This document shows, one piece after another, positions 1 through 8,332 of a DNA stretch of 64,000 bases (its first letter is position 1; the number at the start of each line of letters is the position of its first letter). A model generated the notes under the pieces. The model was not told the DNA's origin. It did no database searches and saw nothing but the letters and a program-made list of their open reading frames with translations. The stretch comes from an uncultured Methanomassiliicoccus sp. (GTDB lineage Archaea > Thermoplasmatota > Thermoplasmata > Methanomassiliicoccales > Methanomassiliicoccaceae): assembly GCA_905203995.1 (NCBI GenBank), contig CAJKXZ010000002.1, forward strand, positions 203,239 through 267,238, written 5' to 3'. A program made the position numbers and the translations under genes.

Positions 1-232
1 CCGTCTTGGTGATGTTAGCAGCCGTCCAATGAATCCACGAAAAACCCTTCGTGACGGGGAAGGCATCCTTGTCTTCAAGAATTAATGCAAACGACTTTGT
101 ATTCTCCGGCTCACCCTGAATTTTAAAAGGAAGAGAGTAGGTTGGCATACCGTTTTTATTGATGTATGCACCCTTAGAGCCATATTTGTCTTCGATTACC
201 CCATCGATAATTCCGCTACTTGTAACAATCAT
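1..232 (-). CDS. PEBP/YbhB-family protein, N-terminal part (cut by window edge)
   Basis: I translated this from the minus strand starting at the ATG at 232. The frame stays open for 77 codons to the left edge. The product contains YSLPFKIQGEP, then SFALILEDKDA and FSWIHWTAANI. These are the core strands of the phosphatidylethanolamine-binding / Raf-kinase-inhibitor-like family (YbhB/YbcL), whose bacterial and archaeal members are small soluble proteins of about 150-180 residues with a phosphate or phospholipid-like ligand pocket. The physiological ligand is unknown for most members. The gene is divergent from the corrinoid activator at 315, so the 82-bp gap should hold two promoters. The C-terminal half lies outside the window. 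Family assignment is fairly sure; function is not. Confidence 0.75.
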   Translation of the reverse strand, partial: MIVTSSGIIDGVIEDKYGSKGAYINKNGMPTYSLPFKIQGEPENTKSFALILEDKDAFPVTKGFSWIHWTAANITKT

Positions 233-314
233 ATTCTCACGCTTCAAATGTTCTAACTAGCTCTACTTAATAACGAGGCAAGCAGATTAATAGCATATCT
301 AAGATTTCTATAGC

Positions 315-2051
315 GTGAAACACACTGTCACATTTTACCCAGGAAACAGAACAATATGCGTTGAAGATCAAACAACTATTCTTCAAGCCGCGGTAGATGC
401 AGGGGTAGACATTGGTGGAAACTGCGGAGGTACTGGTTCTTGTGGAAAATGTAAAGTGATGGTTGAAGGAAATTGTGAGAGTGAAAAAAGTCTGCATCTT
501 TCTGAAGAAGAATACGCTCAAGGATACAGAATGGGCTGCCTCTCGCGAATTAAAGGAGATCTCACAGTATTATCTACGATCTCAACAGGTCATCAAAAGA
601 TTGCTTCCGGTTATGCGGATTGCAGTTGTAGAATTTTTTCACCCTTGGTGTCCAGCAGGGAAGTAGTCATTCCCAAAGCAAGTCTAGAAAATAATGAAGC
701 GGATTTTGAAAGACTAAGGAGAGCTCTTGAAATAGAAACGCTTCAGAGTTTACCAACTGCCCTTAAAAAATTACCAACGGCCATTGAGAGTAAAAAAGGA
801 AAGATCAAAACATTACTGTGGGAAGATAAGCTGCTAGATGTCCTTGCCCGTAATGAACCTAGTTATGGATTGTCTATCGATATTGGGACGACAACCATCG
901 CTCTGGAACTTATTGATTTAAGCAATGGCCAAGTTGTAAATTCTGCGTCTGATTATAATCACCAAATCGTCTGTGGAGAAGATGTTGTATCAAGGATGAT
1001 CTATGAAGAAGAACACGGACAAGAAAGACTTACGCAACTCGTGCTGGAGACAATAAACAATCTAACTAAACAATTTAACAAAAAAATTCATGCCGTGTCG
1101 ATCAGTGGTAACACGACGATGGTCCACATGTTGCTGGGATTGAATACCCACAGCATTCGCTTTGAGCCGTATGTGCCGGTAACCAATTTCCCACCAGTTT
1201 GGCGAGGTTCTGATATTGGTCTAGACGTTTTTCCAGATGCTCCCGTTTACATAATTCCTGGCTGTGCAGGGTATGTTGGCGGTGACATTACTGCTGGTAT
1301 ACTTGCTTCAAGAATGAATGAAGCTGAGCGCCCGTCGCTATTGATTGATGTGGGCACAAATGGAGAGATTGGCCTTGGCTGTAAAGACTGGATGCTTGCT
1401 TGCTCTACCTCGGCAGGTCCTTCCTTTGAAGGCGGCGATGTCTCGTGCGGCATGAGAGGAATTGAAGGAGCAATTGACACAGTTAAGATCACAGATGGAA
1501 ACGTTGAATACAGCGTGATCGGCGATGTTGAACCTCATGGTCTTTGCGGATCGGGAATAATTGACATTGTTGCTCAGCTATTCATGAATGGAATTATTGA
1601 CAAGAAAGGACGTCTCAAAGAAAGCGAGTTTCATATTACGGATAAAATCGCGATATATGAGAGTGATGTTGAAAGCATCATCAGAACTAAAGCCGCAATT
1701 TTTGCAGGGTGCCGTGTTCTTCTTGATGCGGTTAATCTAAAGTTTAAAGATTTAGATAAAATATATATTGCAGGTGGTTTTGGAAATTATCTGGATATTG
1801 AAAATGCACAGATGATTGGCCTTCTGCCACCTCTTGCCAAGGAAAAATTCAAGCTGTTAGGAAATGCATCCTTAGGCGGTGCAAAGCTCTGTTTACTCTC
1901 TGCAGAAGAACGTCAAACAGCTGAAAACATCGCACGCAGCACCACTTATATTGACCTCTCCTCTTCAAATTCCTTTTTTGAGCAATATTCATCAGCGCTA
2001 TTTATTCCACACACAAATGCTGAGGAATTTTCTAATTTAGGAAATCATTGA
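315..2051 (+). CDS. acsV: RACo-type reductive activator of corrinoid protein (AcsV-like)
   Basis: ATP-dependent activator that returns the inactive Co(II) corrinoid of the iron-sulfur protein AcsCD to Co(I). The N-terminus is a [2Fe-2S] ferredoxin domain with Cys37, Cys43, Cys46 and Cys75 (motif GNCGGTGSCGKC, then MGC). A linker and middle domain follow. From about residue 187 comes an ASKHA-type ATPase half starting IDIGTTTIALEL. At 578 residues it is slightly short of the usual 610-640. The start is GTG with no clear Shine-Dalgarno. An AT-rich TATA-like stretch at 285-298 sits about 25 bp upstream, so the mRNA may be leaderless. Its neighbours are the orf7-like gene (46 bp downstream), CooC and the convergent acsCDB genes, which makes AcsCD the likely partner rather than a methanol or methylamine corrinoid protein. 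Those related activators are the alternative. Confidence 0.85.
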   Translation: MKHTVTFYPGNRTICVEDQTTILQAAVDAGVDIGGNCGGTGSCGKCKVMVEGNCESEKSLHLSEEEYAQGYRMGCLSRIKGDLTVLSTISTGHQKIASGYADCSCRIFSPLVSSREVVIPKASLENNEADFERLRRALEIETLQSLPTALKKLPTAIESKKGKIKTLLWEDKLLDVLARNEPSYGLSIDIGTTTIALELIDLSNGQVVNSASDYNHQIVCGEDVVSRMIYEEEHGQERLTQLVLETINNLTKQFNKKIHAVSISGNTTMVHMLLGLNTHSIRFEPYVPVTNFPPVWRGSDIGLDVFPDAPVYIIPGCAGYVGGDITAGILASRMNEAERPSLLIDVGTNGEIGLGCKDWMLACSTSAGPSFEGGDVSCGMRGIEGAIDTVKITDGNVEYSVIGDVEPHGLCGSGIIDIVAQLFMNGIIDKKGRLKESEFHITDKIAIYESDVESIIRTKAAIFAGCRVLLDAVNLKFKDLDKIYIAGGFGNYLDIENAQMIGLLPPLAKEKFKLLGNASLGGAKLCLLSAEERQTAENIARSTTYIDLSSSNSFFEQYSSALFIPHTNAEEFSNLGNH

Positions 2052-2097
2052 AGTTTAAACGGGAACTATATATTGGATGCGGTTATCTCAATAGATT

Positions 2098-3117
2098 GTG
2101 GAGTGGAATTGTTCACCAAGCTGCATTGGGTCGTTACCACATTCCGACCCTGTCAAAGCCGTAGACTTTATCCTGAAATATCTAGATGAAATCCCGTCCT
2201 GGCCTCAGCTACCTATGACTGGGTTTCAAGAGAATATGTATATCCAATTTTCTCAGAATCTGCCAGGAACAAAGGTTGACAAAGAGAATAAACGGGTAAG
2301 CGTAAATCTTCTGGATTATGATCCCGAAGACATCTATATGAAGATTATTTCCGAGGATGCTGACCTCTTTCCACTCCCTCCTGAAAACTTTTCAGGATTT
2401 TATGAGTTCATTTCACGAGATCTCCCCTCGTGCAAAGCAATCAAGGGCCAGATAACCGGGCCCATCTCCTTAGGTCTGCAGATGACTGATCAAGATGATA
2501 AGCCTGCAATATATGACCCCAGTTATGCAGAAATCTTGCGAAAAAACTTGCAGTATACTGCCATTTGGCAAGAGAGGGAGTTAAAAAAGAAAGGTGAAAG
2601 GACGATCATTTTCATAGATGAACCATATCTAAGTATCATTGGTACACCATTTGCCAGCATATCTCCTGCAGATGCCGTATCTTGGATCGATGAGGTCGTT
2701 TCCGGATTAGAAGATATGAAAGGGATTCATTGCTGTGCCAATACAGACTGGCCATTGGTAATGAGCATGAACATCGATGTCTTGTCTTTCGATGCTTATG
2801 ATTATGGATATACAATTGCACTTTATCCTGAAGAAGTCTCAGCTTTCCTAGAGAGGGGCGGATGTCTTTCCTGGGGAATAATTCCCAACAATGAAGATGC
2901 TTTAAAAAATACTGATTGTGCTTCGGTGATCTCACACTTTGAACAGTTAGTTACAGACCTAGCAGGCAAAGGTGTAGATAAAGAGCTTCTGCTTAAAAAT
3001 TCCATACTTACTCCCCAGTGCGGCCTGAGTGGTTTAAGTGAAGACGCCAGCGAAGATGCAATGAAGCTTTTAATCGATGTATCTAAGGCAGTAAAAGAAA
3101 AATATTGCTTGGGATGA
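2098..3117 (+). CDS. MetE-like TIM-barrel protein of the acs locus (Orf7-like)
   Basis: 339-residue protein related to the catalytic half of cobalamin-independent methionine synthase and uroporphyrinogen decarboxylase. Supporting stretches are KGQITGPISLGLQMT (116-130), IIFIDEP (170-176) and LSWGIIPNN (257-265). A Zn site is plausible: His211 and Cys213 (in IHCCANTD) and Cys308 (in TPQCGL) match the His-x-Cys...Cys pattern of the MetE family. A gene of this kind of unknown role (orf7) lies beside the corrinoid activator in acetogen acs clusters. It may act on corrinoid or methyl-group handling, but the reaction is not established. The start is GTG. The stop overlaps the start of cooC by 4 nt (ATGA), so the two are translationally coupled. 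Confidence 0.72.
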   Translation: MEWNCSPSCIGSLPHSDPVKAVDFILKYLDEIPSWPQLPMTGFQENMYIQFSQNLPGTKVDKENKRVSVNLLDYDPEDIYMKIISEDADLFPLPPENFSGFYEFISRDLPSCKAIKGQITGPISLGLQMTDQDDKPAIYDPSYAEILRKNLQYTAIWQERELKKKGERTIIFIDEPYLSIIGTPFASISPADAVSWIDEVVSGLEDMKGIHCCANTDWPLVMSMNIDVLSFDAYDYGYTIALYPEEVSAFLERGGCLSWGIIPNNEDALKNTDCASVISHFEQLVTDLAGKGVDKELLLKNSILTPQCGLSGLSEDASEDAMKLLIDVSKAVKEKYCLG

Positions 3118-3878
3118 GCATGGGACGTATTTTTGCAATAGCTGGCAAAGGCGGAGTAGGGAAAACAACTATCTCTGCCCTCTTGATAGAATACTTATCC
3201 AAAAAAAGTGGAGAAGTTCTGCTAGCAGTAGATGCAGATCCCAATTACAACTTAGGAGATCGCTTGGGTGTAGACGTTGAGAAAACAATTGGTGATCTGA
3301 GAGAAGAATTGCAAAAATCATCAGACGATGCTTCAGAGATAAGTAAACATGAGCAACTGGCATACAATCTTCGCTTAGCCACCAAGGAAGGCAGCGGTTT
3401 TGATCTCATCACAATGGGCAGATCAGAAGGTAAAGGATGCTATTGCTACATCAATTCGATTCTCCGAGACTACTTGAGCGAAGCGATTGATCAGTATCCC
3501 TATGTGGTAATTGATAATGAAGCAGGGATGGAACACATCTCACGATTGACCTGTAAGAAGATGGATATTCTTATTGTCGTGACGGATGCTACGGCAATAG
3601 GCTTTAAAACTGCTAAAAGAATTTTAGATCTGGCATTGAGTTTGGATCTTGAAATTGGAATGACGGTGCTGGTTGTCAACAAAGTTTCCCAAGAAGTCCC
3701 TTGTGAATTAATACCAGATGGCTTTTCAGCAAAATATTTTATTCCATTTGATGAAACAATCGAGACCTTGACAACTGATGGTGCTCCTTTGAAGTTGGAT
3801 ATAAATAATTCTGGATACAAGGCAATAAAAGAAATGGCGGATAATGTTTTAATCCGCTGTAGGAAAAAGAAATTATAG
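3114..3878 (+). CDS. cooC: CooC/AcsF nickel-insertion ATPase
   Basis: P-loop ATPase of the SIMIBI/MinD class that supports Ni insertion into carbon monoxide dehydrogenase (CooC) or acetyl-CoA synthase (AcsF). A deviant Walker A, GKGGVGKTT, lies at residues 11-19. The diagnostic Cys-x-Cys metal motif is KGCYCYI with Cys109 and Cys111. I chose ATG 3114, which overlaps the upstream TGA as ATGA; a TTG at 3105 is a longer alternative and 3120 a shorter one. The product is 254 residues, normal for the family. The gene ends in TAG, and its last bases overlap the stop of convergent acsC. Because acsB is nearby and no CODH gene is, ACS is the likelier client, which would make this AcsF. Confidence 0.85.
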   Translation: MSMGRIFAIAGKGGVGKTTISALLIEYLSKKSGEVLLAVDADPNYNLGDRLGVDVEKTIGDLREELQKSSDDASEISKHEQLAYNLRLATKEGSGFDLITMGRSEGKGCYCYINSILRDYLSEAIDQYPYVVIDNEAGMEHISRLTCKKMDILIVVTDATAIGFKTAKRILDLALSLDLEIGMTVLVVNKVSQEVPCELIPDGFSAKYFIPFDETIETLTTDGAPLKLDINNSGYKAIKEMADNVLIRCRKKKL

Positions 3879-5204
3879 GTTTTTTAGAATCTTGGGGATT
3901 CCCGAAGATTCGCGTGGTCCTACTACCACATTCATGCCACTTAGCTCTTGAAGTTTGCCAGACATCCGTGACAACATACCAGGCATGATCACTGGTGAAT
4001 TACCACATTTGGCTTTTGCATCAACGTCTGCAAGAGCAGTGGCTACCTTTTCCGGAGTTAGTTTTCCTGCCGAAAAGGCAGTCATTACTGAAAGTCCTTC
4101 AGTATCGACTACCAGTAGCCAGGCTGGCACTTTTGATTTCTCAATGTCACCTAAGACGGTAAAATAGGTAAGAGAGAAATTCGTGGTAAACAGCAACGGA
4201 GAACCATCTGTTGGATTGTTTACTGGATAAACACCAGCTTTGACTTGAATCGGAACTTGTGGATCAGTGTAGATGTTTTGACGCAAAACAAAGAGCGGTA
4301 AAGCTTCTGAGGGTTTCAGATTGTCCAATAGTACGATTCCACCATATTTCATTGTCGAAATCATTGCCATCTGAATAGATTTCTCAGAACCGCGTGCATC
4401 AGTAACAATTGGATAACCTAAGCCACGAAATGTTTTCTTGATCGCATTTTTTCTGACAATGGTATTTTTTTCAACGACCTGTTGAAGTGTTGATGTCTCG
4501 AGATCGATCATGAGATCTTCAACACCAGCTGCTTTTGATTTTTCAACGAGCTCGGCCAAAGTGGAAAGGTTGCCATCTCTCAGAACCAACGGACATTTTG
4601 TATTTTTAGCGATGCTGATCATTCCTTCAAGATTGTCAGCAGTAGCAGCATACAGCAAAGGCCTTTTGGCAGAGATAGCGGTAGCGGCTGCTTTCATTGA
4701 ATCAATATTAGATGAAATCAGCATTAGAGGAAGATTTGTTTTAGAAGAGATTTCTTTACATACTGAACTAAATGTGTCTGGCAGTCCACTTTTATTTTCA
4801 ACAGCAATCAGATCTAAACTGAGGATTTGTCCGACTCGTTCAAACTCCAACATCGCTAATTCTTGAAGGCGACTTGTAAGATCTTCAGCTGAAAGATCAT
4901 CAGGAATGGTTACTGCATAACAAGTAGGATGGAAGAATTTCTTTTCATGACGATATAGTTCTGTCTCTTCCCCCAGCTCGATCTTTTTATCACCAGTACC
5001 GACAGTAATTAAACGGATTGGCGGGGCTGATGAAGATTCCAAGGCAGCTTTTGCTTCATCAGATATAAAGGGACAATCGGCAAGTTTCACTTTTTGATTT
5101 GCAAGCTGCATGGCAAAGGCCAAGCATGTGGGAAATCCACATTTTCCACAATTTGATTTGGGAAGAAATTTGAATATTTCAATTGCCGTAGGCATATTAT
5201 TCAC
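3873..5204 (-). CDS. acsC: Corrinoid iron-sulfur protein large subunit (CFeSP gamma)
   Basis: Large subunit of the corrinoid/iron-sulfur protein, which carries the methyl group on cobalamin to acetyl-CoA synthase. The N-terminal domain binds a [4Fe-4S] cluster through Cys19, Cys22, Cys27 and Cys44 (SNCGKCGFPTC then LADC). The cluster feeds electrons during reductive activation. A TIM-barrel middle and a C-terminal corrinoid-binding region ending RMSGKLQELSGMN follow. 443 residues is normal (AcsC/CdhE). The acsD stop overlaps this start by 8 nt, so acsB-acsD-acsC is one minus-strand operon. The stop abuts that of cooC on the other strand. Assignment is firm; sequence alone does not settle whether it also receives methyl groups from a route other than methyl-tetrahydropterin. 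Confidence 0.93.
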   Translation of the reverse strand: MNNMPTAIEIFKFLPKSNCGKCGFPTCLAFAMQLANQKVKLADCPFISDEAKAALESSSAPPIRLITVGTGDKKIELGEETELYRHEKKFFHPTCYAVTIPDDLSAEDLTSRLQELAMLEFERVGQILSLDLIAVENKSGLPDTFSSVCKEISSKTNLPLMLISSNIDSMKAAATAISAKRPLLYAATADNLEGMISIAKNTKCPLVLRDGNLSTLAELVEKSKAAGVEDLMIDLETSTLQQVVEKNTIVRKNAIKKTFRGLGYPIVTDARGSEKSIQMAMISTMKYGGIVLLDNLKPSEALPLFVLRQNIYTDPQVPIQVKAGVYPVNNPTDGSPLLFTTNFSLTYFTVLGDIEKSKVPAWLLVVDTEGLSVMTAFSAGKLTPEKVATALADVDAKAKCGNSPVIMPGMLSRMSGKLQELSGMNVVVGPRESSGIPKILKNL

Positions 5205-6093
5205 CTCTCAGATCGCTGATAGCGTCTGAAACTATCTTTGCTGCATTTTTATTCCTAATTATTACAATATCCGCTCCAGACATTAAAGCAGCTAAGGCCG
5301 TGGCCGTTTCCCACCACATGCCGCGTTCTTCTACGTCACCCCATGAAGGGTTTTCTTCTGTCGCTTCTCGCGCATCCCAGGCGGCTGTGGAATCACAGAT
5401 CATCGGCGGCTGCAGCATTCGATCATTCATCAAGGCGGCAATTCGAATCCGTTCATTAACAGAATATGAGTATTCCAGACCCATGCCGAGTCCTGCCATG
5501 AGCGGATCCATAAGAATGTTATCTAATTTCACGCCAAAGTCACTTAAGAGAATATTCATCTGTTTTGCAAGATTGATATCTAGATTAGAAAATGCGACAA
5601 CTCCATGACCATTGGCCATAGCTGCTGCGGAAGCACTTTTATAAGTATTCTCATTAGCCTGGCCAATTATCAGTCGCTTAGAAGAGCAGGAATTACAGAC
5701 TACTTCCAGAACTTTAGGATCTTTTTCTTCATTGCCTGAACCATAGACAATCACGGGCACGTTTACTGCTTCAAGAACCTCATTGACAATTTTTGCCGCA
5801 TCCTCAGGAGAACGGTCTTTAGTTTCAGGATCAGTAGATAATAATTTTAAACAAATTAAATCAGCATGATATTCTTCCACCCAGGTTTTTGCCTGGTTAA
5901 CGGCATTTTCATTGCAAAAAGCAACTATTTCGGGATCGTCAATAACTTCACCAGCAATCAATTGCCGCCGGCCTAAGCCCTCGTAGGACAAGAAAGGCAT
6001 TCCCTGTTCTCCACCAACTTTCATCTCCGCGGATAGGGGGACCTCAGTTATTTTTCCAGACCATTTTTCTTTAGGAATTGGTACTTCCGACAT
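5197..6093 (-). CDS. acsD: Corrinoid iron-sulfur protein small subunit (CFeSP delta)
   Basis: Small TIM-barrel subunit of CFeSP. With AcsC it caps the corrinoid and forms the docking surface for the methyltransferase and ACS. Diagnostic segments are the N-terminal PFLSYEG, the central DPLMAGLGMGLEYSYSVNERIR, read here as two pieces (DPLMAGLGMGLEY and SYSVNERIRIAAL), and ICDSTAAWDAREA. Length is 298 residues against about 310-320 in acetogens. It lies 13 bp downstream of acsB and overlaps acsC by 8 nt, as expected for subunits made in equal amounts. The start ATG at 6093 is preceded by a TGAGGTTAA ribosome-binding site. Assignment is firm. Confidence 0.92.
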   Translation of the reverse strand: MSEVPIPKEKWSGKITEVPLSAEMKVGGEQGMPFLSYEGLGRRQLIAGEVIDDPEIVAFCNENAVNQAKTWVEEYHADLICLKLLSTDPETKDRSPEDAAKIVNEVLEAVNVPVIVYGSGNEEKDPKVLEVVCNSCSSKRLIIGQANENTYKSASAAAMANGHGVVAFSNLDINLAKQMNILLSDFGVKLDNILMDPLMAGLGMGLEYSYSVNERIRIAALMNDRMLQPPMICDSTAAWDAREATEENPSWGDVEERGMWWETATALAALMSGADIVIIRNKNAAKIVSDAISDLRGE

Positions 6094-6106
6094 AAATTAA
6101 CCTCAG

Positions 6107-8242
6107 TTATTGTAATAAAGGCGGCATTGACAGTGCAGGATGATTTACAGAAGTCATCCATTCAATCAATCCCTCAGCATCAGTGGTAATTGTTTCATCT
6201 GCGATTTTTTCAAAGAAATCAGGCACGCCCAGCTCCACTGCTCTTTGTTGAATCTGTTCCTTGATGGTTTCTTTTAGATCCTTGGGCATCCACGCGATAC
6301 GCAGGAATCCACCATCGGCAGGGATGAATTTCTTACTCGTAAGATATTTTCTACCGATGCCCATAAAGCCAGGTGTCTGTTTTCCGCCACCGACTGAGCC
6401 CGCTAAAGTAGAGAATTTCATCCCCACAGGAGTCATGCCACCATATTCTCTGCTTACCGCAAAAACTGCTTGCATATCGCTGGTCATACCAACAATAACC
6501 TCAAAGCAACCGCAGGAAGTCATAGGATCTTCCATCATGCTGTAAGTGTTGACATGTTCAATTTTATGATTGGAACCCTCATAAATGGCATCGTTTACCC
6601 CAGCCCATTGCCCTTTTTCAAGATCGAAACATTCACCCTTGAGAACCGTTTGGTTGGGTCCATGAGGATCGATTTCTTGGGCAGCTTTGGCATCTAACCA
6701 ATTGATTGCTCCACAGAGACCGAGTCTTTCCGGCATGATTATGCACACGTGTCCTGGTGCGAAGGAGCTGCAGAGCCCACAAGTATAGAAGCGGTCGACA
6801 CTTTCATCGGTCAATCCTGCAAGTCTTGCATCCCGTGCAGCATAGCGGTCTAAAGCTAAGGGAAGCAACCGTGCGATCTCTGACTCGTCAGTAATGATGG
6901 TTACTTGTACTCTACTGATAATAGAGCTAAATTCTTCCTTTAACTTAGCAATAAGAATGTCACCAAAATGTTTAAGGCGCATGCCTGAAGCCACGGCCGT
7001 TTTACTTAAACGAACCCAGATCATGTTACGCTGACCTGTGTGCCACACACCTTGAGCAAAATTCAAACAGAGGTGAATTCTCCTTTCTAAAACTGATTCA
7101 AAATCAGCCTGCATCTTTTTACCATAAACATCCACGAGGATTGCTAAAGGAGTTGCTGAACCGTCCTCGAATTCATCAACATCTTTTCCAATGAGCTTGA
7201 TGCGGCCATCTTCAACTTCATCCTCGCTGCACATTCTCAATAATTCAAAAACCGTAGTTTTTGTAGAACCGCCTGCCTCAAGGTAAGTATCAGGCTTACG
7301 GATACTCTCTCCTTCAAAGGCCGGACCATAGGCTACTGGAATATCTACCGAAGCAAGATTAATGATGATTTCTCTTAGTTCAATGGCCGTCTGTACCACT
7401 TTTAGAGATTTAGAAGAAGCTAAGACATTGGGGATTTCTTCTACATCCTGATCAGAGACCACGACGGCTTTGTTGATAATTGCCGCCATAGCAAGAGCAG
7501 CTGTAATCTCATCTATTGGTCCAAAAGAAATTACAAACACTTTCGGACGTTTTGACAAGTAATCACTAAGTTCTGTTCTTTCCCCTCGTGCAATTGCTCC
7601 AAATGAAAGAGCAGCGCGTATTGCAAAGTTTACAGCATGAATGGTCTGTGTTCCTGAACCGATCGGAAAGAGTAGTAGTTTTGAACCCATCTGGATATTT
7701 TTATCCCTCAGCTGATCGGCAATTTCTCCAGCAGCAAAAGTAATGATGCCTTTCGATTGTAGGTCCCTTACGATTTTAACTAATTCATCTGCGTCAGGCG
7801 CTTTGCCCGTTAAGACCGCTGCACCCGGGATAGTATCATCAACAAAGGCAACACCAAATTCTCTCAGAGTCTTGTCGGGAATAAAGCCACAGTAACCAGA
7901 TTCCGCATAGGGATCGCTGTCTTCTACATACTTGAGCGCTTCAATAATCTCTGCAGAGATCATTGCCAGCTCGCCGGCACACAAGGCATTTTCGATATTT
8001 GGCTCATCAGAAGGGGAGGGGAGATCGACCAGTATGTTTTGAAGATCGCCAATAGTTTTAGAACTTTTACCTAGCCAGGCATAAATGGTGGGGAGTTCAT
8101 AACAGGTTTCAGGATATTCGACTATCTGCTGAGGGTCGGTGAACTGTTCCAATTTGCGCAGGGCTAAAGATTTCAATTCCTTTGAACCTTTAATGGCTGC
8201 GCCAAAAAGATCGGCATTAGTGACTTTTCCTCCTGAATCCAT
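6107..8242 (-). CDS. acsB: Acetyl-CoA synthase, bacterial-type full-length subunit
   Basis: Makes acetyl-CoA from CO, CoA and the methyl group on CFeSP at the Ni-Ni-[4Fe-4S] A-cluster. All six A-cluster cysteines are present: Cys488, Cys491, Cys500 and Cys510 for the cubane (TCGLCSSFAPGHVC then GLC), and Cys577-Gly-Cys579 for the distal nickel. Their spacing is the same as C506/C509/C518/C528 and C595/C597 in the Moorella enzyme. The 711-residue chain keeps the N-terminal domain of about 310 residues that in bacteria contacts CODH. Archaeal CdhC lacks that domain and is near 470 residues, so this copy is of bacterial type. No acsA/cooS lies in the window. A TATA-like element at 8276-8283 precedes it. 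The start ATG at 8242 follows GTGGGGGC. Confidence 0.95.
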   Translation of the reverse strand: MDSGGKVTNADLFGAAIKGSKELKSLALRKLEQFTDPQQIVEYPETCYELPTIYAWLGKSSKTIGDLQNILVDLPSPSDEPNIENALCAGELAMISAEIIEALKYVEDSDPYAESGYCGFIPDKTLREFGVAFVDDTIPGAAVLTGKAPDADELVKIVRDLQSKGIITFAAGEIADQLRDKNIQMGSKLLLFPIGSGTQTIHAVNFAIRAALSFGAIARGERTELSDYLSKRPKVFVISFGPIDEITAALAMAAIINKAVVVSDQDVEEIPNVLASSKSLKVVQTAIELREIIINLASVDIPVAYGPAFEGESIRKPDTYLEAGGSTKTTVFELLRMCSEDEVEDGRIKLIGKDVDEFEDGSATPLAILVDVYGKKMQADFESVLERRIHLCLNFAQGVWHTGQRNMIWVRLSKTAVASGMRLKHFGDILIAKLKEEFSSIISRVQVTIITDESEIARLLPLALDRYAARDARLAGLTDESVDRFYTCGLCSSFAPGHVCIIMPERLGLCGAINWLDAKAAQEIDPHGPNQTVLKGECFDLEKGQWAGVNDAIYEGSNHKIEHVNTYSMMEDPMTSCGCFEVIVGMTSDMQAVFAVSREYGGMTPVGMKFSTLAGSVGGGKQTPGFMGIGRKYLTSKKFIPADGGFLRIAWMPKDLKETIKEQIQQRAVELGVPDFFEKIADETITTDAEGLIEWMTSVNHPALSMPPLLQ

Positions 8243-8275
8243 TTGCTATATGCCCCCACAGTTAGTGATGCGTAG

Positions 8276-8283
8276 GATATATG
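8276..8283 (-). promoter_or_regulatory. TATA-like element upstream of acsB
   Basis: CATATATC on the minus strand, 34 bp before the acsB ATG, in the short gap after the ACT-domain gene. The adjacent plus-strand GGGGG (8290-8294) and CCCCC (8305-8309) form an inverted repeat beside it that could be an operator. Assignment rests on sequence likeness only. Confidence 0.4.
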
Positions 8284-8310
8284 GAGAATGGGGGTAATTA
8301 AGCTCCCCCT

Positions 8311-8330
8311 CAAAAAGCAAATAATAAAAT
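8311..8330 (-). terminator. T-rich terminator after the ACT gene
   Basis: Read on the minus strand, the sequence just after the ACT-gene stop has runs TTTTATTATTT and CTTTTT. Archaeal RNA polymerase terminates at such U-tracts without needing a hairpin. It lies immediately before the acsB promoter region. Confidence 0.4.
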
Positions 8331-8332
8331 GT

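Noticed and set aside
267..521. Minus-strand reading frame opposite the start of the corrinoid activator
   Set aside because: Composition is that of an antisense shadow; the ferredoxin domain on the plus strand is clearly the real gene.
3876..3890. CooC ends in TAG, followed four codons later by another TAG; possible pyrrolysine read-through
   Set aside because: The protein is already full length at the first TAG, and the sequence beyond is the antisense of acsC. No pyl genes are in the window.
8290..8309. GGGGG/CCCCC inverted repeat as a factor-independent terminator
   Set aside because: On the minus strand the T-run comes before the hairpin, not after it, so the T-run alone is the likelier terminator and the repeat may be regulatory.
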